Shown: one piece after another, positions 45,213-55,211 of the stretch
Numbering within the stretch: position 1 is the stretch's first letter
Layout: the number at the start of each line of letters is the position of its first letter
Origin: Brevibacillus reuszeri
GTDB taxonomy: Bacteria; Bacillota; Bacilli; Brevibacillales; Brevibacillaceae
Assembly: GCF_002897295.1 (NCBI RefSeq)
Contig: NZ_BEXF01000003.1
Span: 310,001 to 374,000, forward strand
Direction of reading: 5' to 3'
Length of the DNA stretch: 64,000 nt
The notes under the pieces: model-generated
Seen by the model: the letters and a program-made list of their open reading frames with translations, nothing else
Database searches by the model: none
What the model was told of the DNA's origin: nothing
Program-made: the position numbers and the translations under genes

Positions 45213-46064
45213 ATGCTATATGTAGACGGCAATTGGGTGGAAGAGGGTCAATTAGCGGTGCACCCTGAAGACCGCGGCTACAACTTCGGAGATGGTATTT
45301 ACGAGGTTGTTCGTATCTACAAGGGGAAGATGTATCAATGGGAGGGGCATCTGACGCGCTTGTACAGAAGCGCTCGGGAAATCAAGCTAGATTTGCCTTG
45401 GAGCCCGGAAGAACTCAGTGAAGTGGCTTTGCAGCTCATTGAAAAGAACAATTTGACCGATCAAGATGACGCCAGTCTTTATTTGCAAATTTCTCGTGGA
45501 GCAGCCCCTCGTGTACACGATATTCCGAGTGGCATCAAGCCTGTTATCATGGCATTTGTGCGTAAAAAAGCTCGTCCTCTAGAAGATATGAAAAAGGGCT
45601 GGAGCGCACAGCTTGTTGATGATATTCGTTGGCTCCGCTGTGACATCAAAACTCTCAATCTCTTAGGTGCTGTGCTGGTGAAGCAGTATGCAAAGGATGC
45701 CGGCGCACAGGAATCCATCCTGCACCGCAACGGCACAATCACAGAGTGCAGCTCCGCCAATCTGTTTGCTGTAAAGAACGGCGCATTGTATACGCATCCG
45801 GCAGATCACATGATTTTGCATGGCATTACTAGACAGAGTGTGATTGATCTCGCCAAAGAAAACGGCATCGCTGTCCATGAGGAGCCTTTCGATATCACGT
45901 TCCTCAAGCAAGCAGATGAGCTGTTCCTGACCAGTACTACGGTTGAGATCATGTCGTTAATTTCTGTGGATGGCCAACCGATCGGTGACGGAAAAGTCGG
46001 TCCAATCGTGCAAAAGCTTCAAGCCTTGTTTGAACAGCACATTAACGAAAGTGTGCTCGTCTAA
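45213..46064 (+). CDS. dat: D-amino acid aminotransferase
   Basis: PLP fold-type IV transaminase making D-glutamate or D-alanine for peptidoglycan and related polymers. The 283-aa protein has VHPEDRGYNFGDGIYEVVRIY, the PLP lysine in CDIKTLNLLGAVLVKQ, ECSSANLFAVKNG and FLTSTTVEIMSL. GGAGG lies 8 nt before the ATG. A branched-chain or aminodeoxychorismate specificity is less likely because the whole pattern follows Bacillus Dat. It stands alone with its own terminator. Confidence 0.92.
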   Translation: MLYVDGNWVEEGQLAVHPEDRGYNFGDGIYEVVRIYKGKMYQWEGHLTRLYRSAREIKLDLPWSPEELSEVALQLIEKNNLTDQDDASLYLQISRGAAPRVHDIPSGIKPVIMAFVRKKARPLEDMKKGWSAQLVDDIRWLRCDIKTLNLLGAVLVKQYAKDAGAQESILHRNGTITECSSANLFAVKNGALYTHPADHMILHGITRQSVIDLAKENGIAVHEEPFDITFLKQADELFLTSTTVEIMSLISVDGQPIGDGKVGPIVQKLQALFEQHINESVLV

Positions 46065-46126
46065 CTACTAAAGCCTGACAGCGCTAATTATTCGAAGATA
46101 ATAAAGTTATAGATAGACCAATCAAT

Positions 46127-46178
46127 ACAGCGGTAGCCATGGACCAGAAAATAAAGTCCTCGGCTCCCGCTGTTTTTT
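46127..46178 (+). terminator. Terminator of dat
   Basis: Stepped hairpin ACAGCGG-t-AGCC ... GGCT-c-CCGCTGT with an inner GGAC/GTCC pair, followed by T6. One of the strongest terminators in the window. Confidence 0.9.
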
Positions 46179-46220
46179 GAACTATCGCCCCGTTAGCTCA
46201 ATATCAAATGAATGAAGTCA

Positions 46221-46568
46221 TTATTTCTCCCAAAGCTCGACCAGTCGACCTTCAGGATCTTCAATCCAAATAAACTTTCCGAATTCACTTATCTCTTTTT
46301 CCCTTGCAAGAGGTACTCCAATATGTTCAAGATGCTTAATCGTCTCGTCTAGATTATGTACTTGGAAATTTAACATCACTTGTTGTTCTGTTGGGAAATA
46401 ACTGTCATTCTCAGTAAAAAAAGAAAAAATAGTCTCATTTCCTAATTGGGGTTTTATCACAGTCCCATTCCAATTATCTAATTCAATCTTCAAGACTTCA
46501 CTGTACCACTTTTTTATTGTTTCAAGGTCCTTCGTTCTCCAAAATATTCCTCCGAAACCTTTTATCAT
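46221..46568 (-). CDS. VOC family (glyoxalase-fold) protein
   Basis: A 115-aa single-domain vicinal oxygen chelate protein with paired beta-alpha-beta motifs (GFGGIFWRTKDLETIKKWYSEVL; MLNFQVHNLDETIKHLEHIGVPLAREKE; WIEDPEGRLVELWE). The C-terminal Glu of VELWE is a usual metal ligand. Base and codon use are clearly more AT-rich than the neighbours, suggesting recent acquisition. AGGAG lies 9 nt before the ATG. Substrate unknown. Confidence 0.85.
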   Translation of the reverse strand: MIKGFGGIFWRTKDLETIKKWYSEVLKIELDNWNGTVIKPQLGNETIFSFFTENDSYFPTEQQVMLNFQVHNLDETIKHLEHIGVPLAREKEISEFGKFIWIEDPEGRLVELWEK

Positions 46569-46744
46569 CGTATCTAACTCCTGTCTTTCGTATTTTTAGC
46601 TATCCAAGTACATTTTATATTCGAGTTTTACATGTAACTTCTTTTTCAACTATACTACCCGTTAACGTAATGACGTATCGTCAGTATGAAAGCAATACTT
46701 ACACGGTCTACAGTGTCGCGACTGTATTTATTCGCTCCTGTACA

Positions 46745-46787
46745 AAAAGCTCTCAACGGCATCTACTGCTGTCCGCTGAGAGCTTTT
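46745..46787 (-). terminator. Terminator of lipM
   Basis: An 11-bp stem AAAAGCTCTCA/TGAGAGCTTTT (46745-46755, 46777-46787); the minus strand continues TTTTTG. Confidence 0.85.
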
Positions 46788-46811
46788 GCATTTTGATTAC
46801 GTTTCTTTGTG

Positions 46812-47642
46812 TTATCGGCGCAGATTCCACTCGTCTGTCGCGTAGCGAGTTCGTGCCAGCTCTTCTGCCAGCGTGCGCTCTTCGCTCGTCAGCTCAGTTG
46901 GAACCAGCTCAACTTCCAGTCCCGATGCAAAGCCGCGGCCAAATGCATCTACAACTTCCTGCAAACTGATCGGTCGTGAGCTTACCTCGTTGATCGTGAC
47001 CGCCTTTTGACGGAAGCTTTCCATCATCCGTTCCTTGACTCGTTCGGATGGGAAATTCAAGAGTGAAAACAACAGCTCTACATCCATATCGAGCAAAATG
47101 GAGCCATGCTGCAGGATTACGCCTTTTTGACGCGTCTGCGCGCTTCCAGCAACCTTTTTCCCTTCGACAACCAGTTCATACCAGGATGGCGAGTCAAAAC
47201 ATGCAGAAGAGCCTGGCGAGTTGTACTTTTCTTTTTCCTCTTCGCTTGCCAGTGACACCATTTCAGCTTGAAGTCCCAGATTTTGAAAACCATGCAGGAG
47301 TCCCAGGCTAATGATCTTGTATGCCTCCGTCACACCCGTCGGCATTTTGGGATGCTCCTCCGATACGATGACGCTATAGGTCAGCTCCTGATCGTGCAGG
47401 ACAGCTCTCCCCCCCGTTGGACGACGAACAAAGCCTAGCCCTCTTTTATGTACCTCATCCATGTTAATTTCCTTAACTGCCTTCTGGAAATAACCGATCG
47501 ACAACGTTGCGGGATCCCATGTATAAAAACGAACGGTAGGTCCTACCTTGCCTTCGCTGTGCAATTGCAATATCGCTTCGTCTACTGCCATATTCATCGC
47601 GGGAGACATCGGCTCCGTCACGATATAGCGCCACTGTTCCAT
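46812..47642 (-). CDS. lipM: Octanoyl-[GcvH]:protein octanoyltransferase-type ligase LipM
   Basis: Lipoate-assembly octanoyltransferase that loads octanoate on GcvH in Bacillus. The 276-aa protein has [18 protein letters not shown] and the catalytic Cys148 in [24 protein letters not shown], as in B. subtilis LipM (YqhM). ATG 47642 has AGGAGG 9 nt upstream. Its place near gcvT-gcvPA-gcvPB is functionally sensible because the glycine cleavage H protein is its substrate. gcvH itself is not in the window. Confidence 0.92.
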   Translation of the reverse strand: MEQWRYIVTEPMSPAMNMAVDEAILQLHSEGKVGPTVRFYTWDPATLSIGYFQKAVKEINMDEVHKRGLGFVRRPTGGRAVLHDQELTYSVIVSEEHPKMPTGVTEAYKIISLGLLHGFQNLGLQAEMVSLASEEEKEKYNSPGSSACFDSPSWYELVVEGKKVAGSAQTRQKGVILQHGSILLDMDVELLFSLLNFPSERVKERMMESFRQKAVTINEVSSRPISLQEVVDAFGRGFASGLEVELVPTELTSEERTLAEELARTRYATDEWNLRR

Positions 47643-47720
47643 AGTAAAGTACCTCCTCTTTGACAACGCCTTCATTGTACGCTGGTCTGGCAAAATACTG
47701 CAAGCTTCTAATGGGCTAAA

Positions 47721-48788
47721 TCAGTTGGCGACCTCTTGTAAAACCGTGATCACCCGAGTCAAGGCATCATGCTGCTTTGCTTGCTGCATCCGCTGCACGA
47801 TCGCCCCCCGCTTCTCCATCAACGCGGTGATCGCCTGCGTAAATGCCTCGTCCGTGATGTCCTCTTCCTGAAGCACATGGCAAAAGCCTTGCTTCTCAAA
47901 AGAACGAGCATTCACAATCTGGTCTCCCCGACTTGCTGCCCGTGACAACGGAATCAGCAGCATTGGTTTTTGCATCGTTAAAAATTCAAATATGGCATTG
48001 GAGCCGGCACGTGATATGACCAGGTCTGCCATGGCGATAAGATCCGCCAGTTCTTCCTGAACGTATTCATACTGGCGGTAACCTGTTAGCTGAAATCCTT
48101 CGTCTACTTGCCCTTTTCCACAAATATGTACAATCTGATAAGTCGCCAGCAGCTGTGTGAGATTGTTCCGGACAGCTTCGTTGATGCGACGTGCCCCCAG
48201 GCTTCCGCCCATCACAAGTAAGATCGGTTTATGTTTGGTAAACCCACAAAATGCAAGTCCTTTGTCGTTTCTCCCACGCTTCAATTCTTCGCGTACAACC
48301 GCCCCTACGTGAACCCCTTTTTCCTGCGGCAAATGATTGACCGTTTCGGGAAAGGTAGCACAAATCTTGTTTGCAAAGGGCGTAGCCAGGCGATTTGCCA
48401 GTCCTGGGGTCAAATCCGATTCATGGATGACCACTGGTTGGCGATTCAGCCATCCTCCAAGTACTACCGGTACAGAGACAAAGCCGCCTTTGGAGAAGAT
48501 GACTTGCGGCTTCCACGTCCGCAAAAAGCGATAGGCTTGCCAGATTCCTTTCGTTACACGCACAGGATCTGTGATATTTTTCCAGTCAAAATAACGGCGC
48601 AGCTTGCCTGAGGATATCCCCACGTAGTGAACACCGGACATACCTGATACCAGATCTCGCTCGATGCCAGCTGTCGAGCCGATATAAGCTACCTCCCAGC
48701 CCGCCTGAATAAAATGAGGAATCAAGGCAAGATTGACAGTCACATGCCCTGCCGAACCTCCACCTGTAAACGCAATACGCTTTTTCAT
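47721..48788 (-). CDS. MurG-type UDP-GlcNAc transferase (MurG2-like paralogue)
   Basis: Glycosyltransferase of the GT28 family that would add GlcNAc to lipid I to make lipid II. The 355-aa protein opens [22 protein letters not shown], with GGSAGH where housekeeping MurG has GGTGGH, followed by [29 protein letters not shown] and the nucleotide site [13 protein letters not shown]. Bacillus cereus-group genomes have a similar second MurG. It is outside any dcw cluster and takes the place of yqhL. ATG 48788 has GGAGG 8 nt upstream. Confidence 0.88.
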   Translation of the reverse strand: MKKRIAFTGGGSAGHVTVNLALIPHFIQAGWEVAYIGSTAGIERDLVSGMSGVHYVGISSGKLRRYFDWKNITDPVRVTKGIWQAYRFLRTWKPQVIFSKGGFVSVPVVLGGWLNRQPVVIHESDLTPGLANRLATPFANKICATFPETVNHLPQEKGVHVGAVVREELKRGRNDKGLAFCGFTKHKPILLVMGGSLGARRINEAVRNNLTQLLATYQIVHICGKGQVDEGFQLTGYRQYEYVQEELADLIAMADLVISRAGSNAIFEFLTMQKPMLLIPLSRAASRGDQIVNARSFEKQGFCHVLQEEDITDEAFTQAITALMEKRGAIVQRMQQAKQHDALTRVITVLQEVAN

Positions 48789-48850
48789 CCCGCTCTCCTC
48801 CCACATCCCTAGGGAATCGCTATCCTCATCCATGATAGCACCATCTGGAA

Positions 48851-48881
48851 AGAAAAGCCGCCCATAACGAACAGGCGGCTT
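48851..48881 (-). terminator. Terminator of the gcv operon
   Basis: Stem AAGCCGCC/GGCGGCTT (48855-48862, 48874-48881) followed by TTCTTT on the minus strand, 14 nt after the gcvPB stop. Confidence 0.8.
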
Positions 48882-48894
48882 GGCAAAAAAAGTA

Positions 48895-50364
48895 TTACGC
48901 TTGAGGTTGGTAACGAAGGATTGGTTTTCTGGCAGCTGTTGCCTCATCCAAACGCTTTACAACAGTTGTATGAGGTGCTTCCTGTACGATTTCCGGATTC
49001 TCTTCACACTCGCGAGCGATTTGCAGCATGACATCGATGAATTCATCCAGTGTTTCTTTCGTTTCTGTTTCCGTTGGTTCAATCATCAAGCACTCATCCA
49101 CGATGAGCGGGAAGTAGATGGTTGGTGGATGGTAGCCGAAGTCGAGCAAACGCTTCGCAATATCCAATGTACGAACACCCAATTTCTTCTGGTTCACGCC
49201 AGACAACACGAACTCATGCTTGCACACACGGTCAAATGGCAGGTTGTACGCTGTAGCCAGACGACGCATCATGTAGTTTGCACTGAGTACCGCATTTTGG
49301 GAAACCTGGAGCAAGCCTTCTGGCCCCATCGTACGGATGTAGCTGTATGCACGAACGAGGATACCGAAGTTTCCGTTATAGCCTTTTACACGACCAATGG
49401 AATTCGGGCGATTGCTATCCCAGTAGAAGGTTCCGTCTTCTTTCTTAGCTACGATCGGAGTTGGCAGGAATGGCTCCAGTACCTTTTTAACCCCTACTGG
49501 ACCCGCACCAGGACCGCCGCCGCCGTGAGGACCTGTGAATGTTTTGTGCAAGTTCAAGTGCACAACATCAAAGCCCATGTCTCCAGGACGAGCAATACCG
49601 AGAATTGCATTGGCATTTGCTCCATCATAATACAGGAGACCGCCAGCTTCGTGGACGATTTTCGCCATTTCCACGATGTCTTCCTCAAACAGTCCGAGCG
49701 TATTCGGGTTTGTCAGCATCAATGCTGCCGTATCCGAGCCAACTGCATCACGCAGAGCCTGAATATCAACCAAACCGCGCTCATCAGAAGCAATAGTGAC
49801 TGTATCCAAACCTGCAACCGCTGCAGAAGCAGGGTTTGTTCCGTGGGCGGAGTTAGGTACGATAACTTTTGTACGGTGGTCTTCTCCACGGCTTTCATGG
49901 TAAGCGCGAATCATCATCAGACCAGTCCACTCACCTGCTGCACCTGCTGCCGGCTGCAATGTAACTGCGTCCATCCCAGTGATTTCAGCCAACTCGTCTT
50001 GCAGATTGTACAAGAGCTCCAGCGCACCCTGAACCGTTTCTTCCGGTTGATAAGGATGTGTTTGAGCAAAGCCAGCATAACGAGCGATATCCTCGTTAAT
50101 TTTTGGATTGTATTTCATCGTGCAAGAACCAAGTGGGTAAAAGCCGTTGTCTACCCCATGGTTGCGACGAGACAGCTCTGTATAGTGACGTACCAGTTGC
50201 AGCTCGGATACTTCCGGCAGCTCAGCCGGTGTTTCACGAATCAGATGCTTTGGCAGCAGAGAGGCAACCTCTACTTCAGGTACATCAAGCGCAGGCAAAT
50301 TGTAGCCCACACGGCCTGGTTTGCTCATTTCAAAGATCAGTGCTTTCTCCTGGTCGTTACGCAC
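48895..50364 (-). CDS. gcvPB: Glycine dehydrogenase (P protein) subunit 2
   Basis: Catalytic half of the split glycine decarboxylase. It contains the PLP lysine in [39 protein letters not shown] and the C-terminal domain. Length is 489 aa, usual for the split form. GTG 50364 has GGAGG 9 nt upstream and overlaps the gcvPA stop by 8 nt. Works with gcvPA, gcvT and an H protein encoded elsewhere. Confidence 0.97.
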   Translation of the reverse strand: MRNDQEKALIFEMSKPGRVGYNLPALDVPEVEVASLLPKHLIRETPAELPEVSELQLVRHYTELSRRNHGVDNGFYPLGSCTMKYNPKINEDIARYAGFAQTHPYQPEETVQGALELLYNLQDELAEITGMDAVTLQPAAGAAGEWTGLMMIRAYHESRGEDHRTKVIVPNSAHGTNPASAAVAGLDTVTIASDERGLVDIQALRDAVGSDTAALMLTNPNTLGLFEEDIVEMAKIVHEAGGLLYYDGANANAILGIARPGDMGFDVVHLNLHKTFTGPHGGGGPGAGPVGVKKVLEPFLPTPIVAKKEDGTFYWDSNRPNSIGRVKGYNGNFGILVRAYSYIRTMGPEGLLQVSQNAVLSANYMMRRLATAYNLPFDRVCKHEFVLSGVNQKKLGVRTLDIAKRLLDFGYHPPTIYFPLIVDECLMIEPTETETKETLDEFIDVMLQIARECEENPEIVQEAPHTTVVKRLDEATAARKPILRYQPQA

Positions 50365-51709
50365 GTGTGATCGCCTCCAATTCAGCCGCCAGTGTGTCGA
50401 TCTCTTCTTTGGTTCTCAGCTCGGTTACTGCGATCAAGGTATGCTGTGCCAGCTCTGGATAATCCAGTCCGAGATCGTAGCCCCCGATCATGCCTGCTGC
50501 AAGCAGTTTTTTGTTCACATCAGCAACTGGTTTGTTCAGCTTTACGATGAATTCGTTGAAGAACGGGGATGCATTCACTACCTCTAGTCCTTTTGCTTCC
50601 AGGGCTTTTTTAGCGTAATGCGCTTTTTGCAGGTTCATCATCGCCATTTCTTGAACACCATTTTTGCCGAGTGCTGTCAATGTAATTGCAGCCGCCAGTG
50701 CGAGCAATGCTTGGTTTGAGCAAATATTCGATGTCGCTTTTTCACGACGGATGTGCTGTTCGCGCGCTTGCAGTGTCAACACAAAACCGCGCTTGCCATT
50801 CTCATCCTTGGTTTGACCAACGATACGGCCTGGCATTTTGCGCATGAGCTTGGTTGTTGTTGCAAAGTAACCGCAGTGTGGTCCACCAAAGGATGCCGGA
50901 ATACCGAATGGTTGCATATCCCCTACCACGATGTCTGCTCCGAGCTTGCCTGGTGCTTCCAATACGCCCAGTGCGAGTGGATTCGACGAAGCAATCAAGA
51001 GAGCGCCTTTTCCATGTGCAATAGGCTCAATCGTAGCCAGATCTTCTACGTTACCGAAGAAGTTTGGATACTGAACAATAACTGCCGCCGTATTATCATC
51101 GATGAGTGCTTCTAATGCAGCAGGATCGGTGACACCGTCACTGTTCGTCCCTACTTCTATCAGCTCAACGTTTTGACCATATGCGTAGGTTTTCAGCACG
51201 CCGCGTGCTTCAGGATGCACAGCGCGAGACACGATTACGCGTTTCTTGCCTGTATGACCAGCGGCCATCATTGCTGCCTCTGCCAAAGAAGTCGCTCCGT
51301 CATACATCGAGGAGTTTGCTACTTCCATGCCAGTCAGCTCGCATACCATTGTCTGGAATTCGAAAATCGCCTGCAGCTCTCCTTGGCTGATTTCAGGCTG
51401 GTATGGGGTGTAAGCAGTGAAAAACTCACCGCGCAAGAGCATATGATTCACCGTGCTCGGTGTATAGTGCTGATAAACTCCTGCACCGAGGAAGTTTACA
51501 TGTGTGCTGAAATTTACATTCTGATTGGCCAGACGTGTGAAGTACTTCACCAGGTCAGGCTCAGACAACGCCTCTGGAATATTGAGAGCACCTTTGAAGC
51601 GTACTTCCTCAGGGATGTCAGCGAACAGCTCATCAATGCTCGAAATTCCTAGCGTTTCCAGCATTTCGCGCTTGTCCTGATCGGTTTGTGGCAGGTAGCG
51701 GTATTTCAC
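50357..51709 (-). CDS. gcvPA: Glycine dehydrogenase (P protein) subunit 1
   Basis: N-terminal half of the split P protein. The 450-aa protein has [56 protein letters not shown] and [20 protein letters not shown]. The start is GTG 51709 with GGAGG 9 nt upstream. Middle gene of gcvT-gcvPA-gcvPB. Confidence 0.97.
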   Translation of the reverse strand: MKYRYLPQTDQDKREMLETLGISSIDELFADIPEEVRFKGALNIPEALSEPDLVKYFTRLANQNVNFSTHVNFLGAGVYQHYTPSTVNHMLLRGEFFTAYTPYQPEISQGELQAIFEFQTMVCELTGMEVANSSMYDGATSLAEAAMMAAGHTGKKRVIVSRAVHPEARGVLKTYAYGQNVELIEVGTNSDGVTDPAALEALIDDNTAAVIVQYPNFFGNVEDLATIEPIAHGKGALLIASSNPLALGVLEAPGKLGADIVVGDMQPFGIPASFGGPHCGYFATTTKLMRKMPGRIVGQTKDENGKRGFVLTLQAREQHIRREKATSNICSNQALLALAAAITLTALGKNGVQEMAMMNLQKAHYAKKALEAKGLEVVNASPFFNEFIVKLNKPVADVNKKLLAAGMIGGYDLGLDYPELAQHTLIAVTELRTKEEIDTLAAELEAITRA

Positions 51710-51750
51710 GAACGTTGTCCTCCTCTAATAGGATGTTTGGTGGGTACAGC

Positions 51751-52854
51751 TTAGTTTTTCGGACGTTTGTAGAACGGAGCAGAAACAACCTCTGCCTTTA
51801 AACGTTTACCTCGAATTTCTACCTCGAGTTGCGTACCAATAGCCGCGTGCTCGGTTTTCACGAGTGCGAGACCGACGTTCTTTTTCAAGGTTGGTGACTG
51901 AGTACCTGTCGTCACTTCACCAATGAGCTCTTCGCCTGCGTATACAGGATAGTGCGTGCGCGGAATACCGCGGTCGATCATTTCAATACCGACCAGTTTG
52001 CGAGGCGAACCGTTTTCCTTTTGTGCCTTCAACGCTTCTTGACCGATGAATGCTACTTCTTTATCTACCTTAACTGCAAAGCCAATACCCGCTTCGATCG
52101 GAGTAATGTCCTTGCTCAGCTCTTGGCCGTAGAGTGGCAGCTTTGCTTCGAAACGCAGCGTGTCACGCGCACCGAGTCCGCATGGCAGAAGACCGTCTTC
52201 CTGTCCTGCGAGAAGAAGTGTATCCCACAGTTTGACCGCTTTATCTGCGTCTAAATAAATTTCAAATCCGTCTTCACCCGTGTATCCTGTGCGAGATACA
52301 AGTGCCGAAATGCCATCGATGACGACATCACGCTCAAAGCGGAAAAACCCGATTTGGGACAAATCTGTCGTTGTCAGTTTTTGCAGAATCGATTCAGCCA
52401 GAGGGCCTTGAATCGCAATTTGAGCCGTTTGTGGAGAGATATTTTCAATGGTCACACCTGGAATCAAATGCTCCTTGAGCCAGGCATAGTCTTTGTCAAT
52501 ATTTCCAGCATTAATAACTAGCAGGTAATGGTCATCTGCGTATTTGTATACAAGCAGATCATCAATGGTCCCGCCATCTGGATAACACAGAACACTGTAT
52601 TGTGCCTGCCCTACTGCGAGTTTGGACACGTCATTTGTCGTAACGTGCTGGAGGTAAGCGAGAGCATTCTCCCCTTTTACATCCACCTCTCCCATGTGGG
52701 AAACATCAAACAGACCAGCTTTTGTCCGAACTGCCTCGTGCTCCTGGCCAATACTTGAGAACTGCACAGGCAATTCCCATCCGCCGAAGTCGATTGTCTT
52801 TCCACCATACTTTGCATATGAATCGAACAAAGGCGTTCGCTTCAGATTGGACAT
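51751..52854 (-). CDS. gcvT: Aminomethyltransferase (glycine cleavage T protein)
   Basis: Transfers the methylene group from the H protein to tetrahydrofolate. The 367-aa protein has [49 protein letters not shown] and the C-terminal barrel with [25 protein letters not shown] 52854 has AGGAGG 8 nt upstream. First gene after the glycine riboswitch. Confidence 0.97.
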   Translation of the reverse strand: MSNLKRTPLFDSYAKYGGKTIDFGGWELPVQFSSIGQEHEAVRTKAGLFDVSHMGEVDVKGENALAYLQHVTTNDVSKLAVGQAQYSVLCYPDGGTIDDLLVYKYADDHYLLVINAGNIDKDYAWLKEHLIPGVTIENISPQTAQIAIQGPLAESILQKLTTTDLSQIGFFRFERDVVIDGISALVSRTGYTGEDGFEIYLDADKAVKLWDTLLLAGQEDGLLPCGLGARDTLRFEAKLPLYGQELSKDITPIEAGIGFAVKVDKEVAFIGQEALKAQKENGSPRKLVGIEMIDRGIPRTHYPVYAGEELIGEVTTGTQSPTLKKNVGLALVKTEHAAIGTQLEVEIRGKRLKAEVVSAPFYKRPKN

Positions 52855-52984
52855 GTGTGGCACCTCCTGTTAACCATGCGTTATGGCATTTTTCCCCCTG
52901 AACTAGAAAACCTGGCTACGCCATGCCTTGTGGCGGAGCCGCGGCTGTGCATATACCGATAAGAATTTCTCATTCCTACCTGCA

Positions 52985-53049
52985 CAAAAAAGACAGAGTC
53001 GAAAAAACGGTACACCAAAATAAGGGTGCCCATTTTTCCTCCTCTGTCC
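52985..53049 (-). terminator. Riboswitch-controlled terminator before gcvT
   Basis: The 5' arm GGACAGAG (53042-53049) and 3' arm CTCTGTCT (52991-52998) are followed by T6 (A-run 52985-52990 on the plus strand). The 5' arm is also the closing strand of aptamer 2, so the two structures exclude each other. A smaller GGGCACC/GGTGTACC hairpin with its own T6 lies between the arms and may help termination. Confidence 0.75.
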
Positions 53050-53245
53050 TTGGTACCTGAGAGTTACCTTGCGAATCAAGTGAGTCGGGGTTCTCCTCAC
53101 TTGCAAGTTTCCCCTTTGGTGGCTCCTTGCGAGCTCTCTCCAGAGTTGCGTCCAGTAGAGGTACTTTTGCCTGAGAGATTCACCGTTTCCGGCTTGCTCC
53201 TTCGGCGCTGCAGTGGTGCTCGCAGTCTCTCCCTGCTACTATCAT
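52985..53245 (-). promoter_or_regulatory. Tandem glycine riboswitch upstream of gcvT
   Basis: Two glycine aptamers on the minus strand. Aptamer 1 (about 53161-53240) runs from GGGAGAGACTGCGAG to AATCTCTCAGGCAAAAG; aptamer 2 (about 53041-53148) runs from GGAGAGAGCTCGC to AACTCTCAGGTACC. Both show the paired GGAGAG/CTCTCAGG signature of the family. The expression platform follows: GGACAGAGG, which closes aptamer 2, can instead pair with CTCTGTC before a T-run. Glycine binding should thus favour read-through into gcvT, as in B. subtilis. Confidence 0.95.
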
Positions 53246-53270
53246 TCGCGGTGGTTAGATGGTCATACAT

Positions 53271-53286
53271 AAGTTATTGATAACTT
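53271..53286. repeat. AAGTTAT-TG-ATAACTT inverted repeat in the gcvT/yqhH spacer
   Basis: Two perfect 7-bp arms around TG, about 30 nt upstream of glycine aptamer 1. It lies where the gcv promoter should be; I could not find a convincing -35/-10 pair, so it may mark an operator or simply be part of an AT-rich promoter. Confidence 0.35.
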
Positions 53287-53466
53287 TTCCATACTAGGAA
53301 AGGAACTTTCTCCTTTATCCTACCACGAGACTACGCAGTTGAAAATATACAAATTAACAGTCAGATTAAGAAATACTTAACAAAATGTTATTTCATATAA
53401 AAAACGTTAAGTTTTTTAGAGAATGACTTGTAACTTATGGCAGAGCTACGCAAAGGAGTAACCAAT

Positions 53467-55167
53467 ATGCCGAATGTTCCTGTTTCATTTGATACGAGCT
53501 GGATAGATCCGCTTTCAGAACGTCTGCAGCAGGATGGACCCTGGGACAAATGGGAGCTTTGGAAACTCGCGTTGGAAGCAGAGGAGGCCATGGCTGTCCA
53601 TGAGTTTGACCAGTTGCAATGCCTGAAGTATTTACCCCTCTTGTCTCCTTTTCCCCATCAGCTTCAAACGGCTGAGCGTGTGCTTTTAGATATGCGCGGG
53701 CGAGCCATTCTCGCTGATGAGGTTGGCCTCGGAAAAACGATCGAGGCCGGCTTGATCATGAAGGAGTATATGGTTCGTGGATTGGCCAAAAAAATTCTCA
53801 TTCTCGTCCCAGCCTCTCTCGTCATTCAATGGACGAAAGAGCTGCAGCAAAAATTCGGAATTCCTGCCGTTGCCCAGAAAAAAGAGTACATGTGGCGTCA
53901 GCATGAGGTCGTCGTCGCCTCAATCGATACCGCCAAACGTGATCCTCATCGCCGTCACGTCCTCGATATCGATTACGATATGCTCATCATCGATGAAGCG
54001 CACAAGCTCAAAAACAAGCGAACCCGAAACTATCAATTCGTAAAAGAAATTCGCAAAAAATATTGTCTGCTCCTAACTGCCACTCCGATTCAAAACGAGA
54101 TGGATGAGCTGTACAATCTGATCAATTTGCTAAAGCCCGGTCACCTCGGCCACACGACTTCTTTTTCCTCCAATTATGTAGAGGGCAAGCGTCAGTCCAA
54201 AAACAGCGACAAGCTGCGTGAGGAAATAGAGAAGGTGATGATCCGAAATAAGCGCAGCGACGGCGGTATCCAGTTTACGAGTCGTCGCGTGCAGTCCATT
54301 CCGATTGAGCTCTCGGTAGAGGAAATGGCTCTTTATGACGGTGTTACCCGCTTTGTTCGCGAGCAGTACCAGTCTGGCATCGGCGGCTTCAATTCACTCG
54401 CACTCATCACCTTGCAGCGTGAGGTCTGTTCCAGCAAGGAAGCTTCGTTCATGACACTGTACAACATGCATCAAAGAATGGCGGAGGATTCCCCGCTACG
54501 CGAGCAAATCATCCATCTGGTCGAGATGATTAAAAAAATCGAGACACATTCCAAAGCAGCCAAAACCGTTGAGCTGATTCAACAAATTAATGACAAGGTC
54601 ATCATTTTCACAGAATATCGCGCCACCCAAAATTACTTGCAAAAATACTTGCATGATCACGGCATCACCTCCGTACCATTTCGCGGTGGATTTAAGCGCA
54701 GTAAAAAAGACTGGATGACGGATTTGTTCCAAAATCGCGCACAAGTATTAATCGCGACAGAGGCTGGCGGTGAAGGCATCAATCTCCAGTTCTGCAATCA
54801 GGTAATCAATTACGATCTTCCGTGGAATCCGATGCGTGTCGAGCAGCGAATCGGTCGTGTACATCGTTTGGGTCAAAAACGGGATGTGCATATTTACAAC
54901 ATGTCGACAATCGGCACAATCGAAGAAAACATCCTGAGCTTGCTCTATGAAAAAATTGATTTATTTGAAATGGTTATCGGTGAACTGGACGATATTGTGG
55001 AGCGGCTTAACCTGAGCCAGTCACTAGAGGAAAATCTGATTCAAATCATTATGGATTCACACTCCAATAAAGAAATGGCCCTGAAGCTGGACAATATGGG
55101 CCATGCTATACGCGCGGTGCGGCAAACACGATCAGAGACTCCGTTAACGGAAGCTGCTGATCAATAA
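53467..55167 (+). CDS. yqhH: SNF2-family helicase YqhH
   Basis: A 566-aa Swi2/Snf2 DNA-dependent ATPase. Motif I is DEVGLGKTIEAGLIM, motif II DEAH in LIIDEAHKLKN, motif III LLTATPIQN and motif VI RIGRVHRLGQ. It has only a short N-terminal extension. ATG 53467 has AAAGGAG 8 nt upstream; an ATG 30 nt earlier has none. Divergent from gcvT and followed by yqhG, the same arrangement as in B. subtilis. Likely remodels or repairs protein-DNA complexes; its target is unknown. Confidence 0.94.
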   Translation: MPNVPVSFDTSWIDPLSERLQQDGPWDKWELWKLALEAEEAMAVHEFDQLQCLKYLPLLSPFPHQLQTAERVLLDMRGRAILADEVGLGKTIEAGLIMKEYMVRGLAKKILILVPASLVIQWTKELQQKFGIPAVAQKKEYMWRQHEVVVASIDTAKRDPHRRHVLDIDYDMLIIDEAHKLKNKRTRNYQFVKEIRKKYCLLLTATPIQNEMDELYNLINLLKPGHLGHTTSFSSNYVEGKRQSKNSDKLREEIEKVMIRNKRSDGGIQFTSRRVQSIPIELSVEEMALYDGVTRFVREQYQSGIGGFNSLALITLQREVCSSKEASFMTLYNMHQRMAEDSPLREQIIHLVEMIKKIETHSKAAKTVELIQQINDKVIIFTEYRATQNYLQKYLHDHGITSVPFRGGFKRSKKDWMTDLFQNRAQVLIATEAGGEGINLQFCNQVINYDLPWNPMRVEQRIGRVHRLGQKRDVHIYNMSTIGTIEENILSLLYEKIDLFEMVIGELDDIVERLNLSQSLEENLIQIIMDSHSNKEMALKLDNMGHAIRAVRQTRSETPLTEAADQ

Positions 55168-55211
55168 ATAAACATAAGCACGCACTCTAATACAAGAAAA
55201 GAGGCTCTCTC

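Noticed and set aside
48880-50370. A 496-codon plus-strand open frame opposite gcvPB
   Set aside because: It is a shadow of gcvPB: rich in Cys, Gln and His, no ribosome site, no known domain, and the minus-strand protein is unmistakable.
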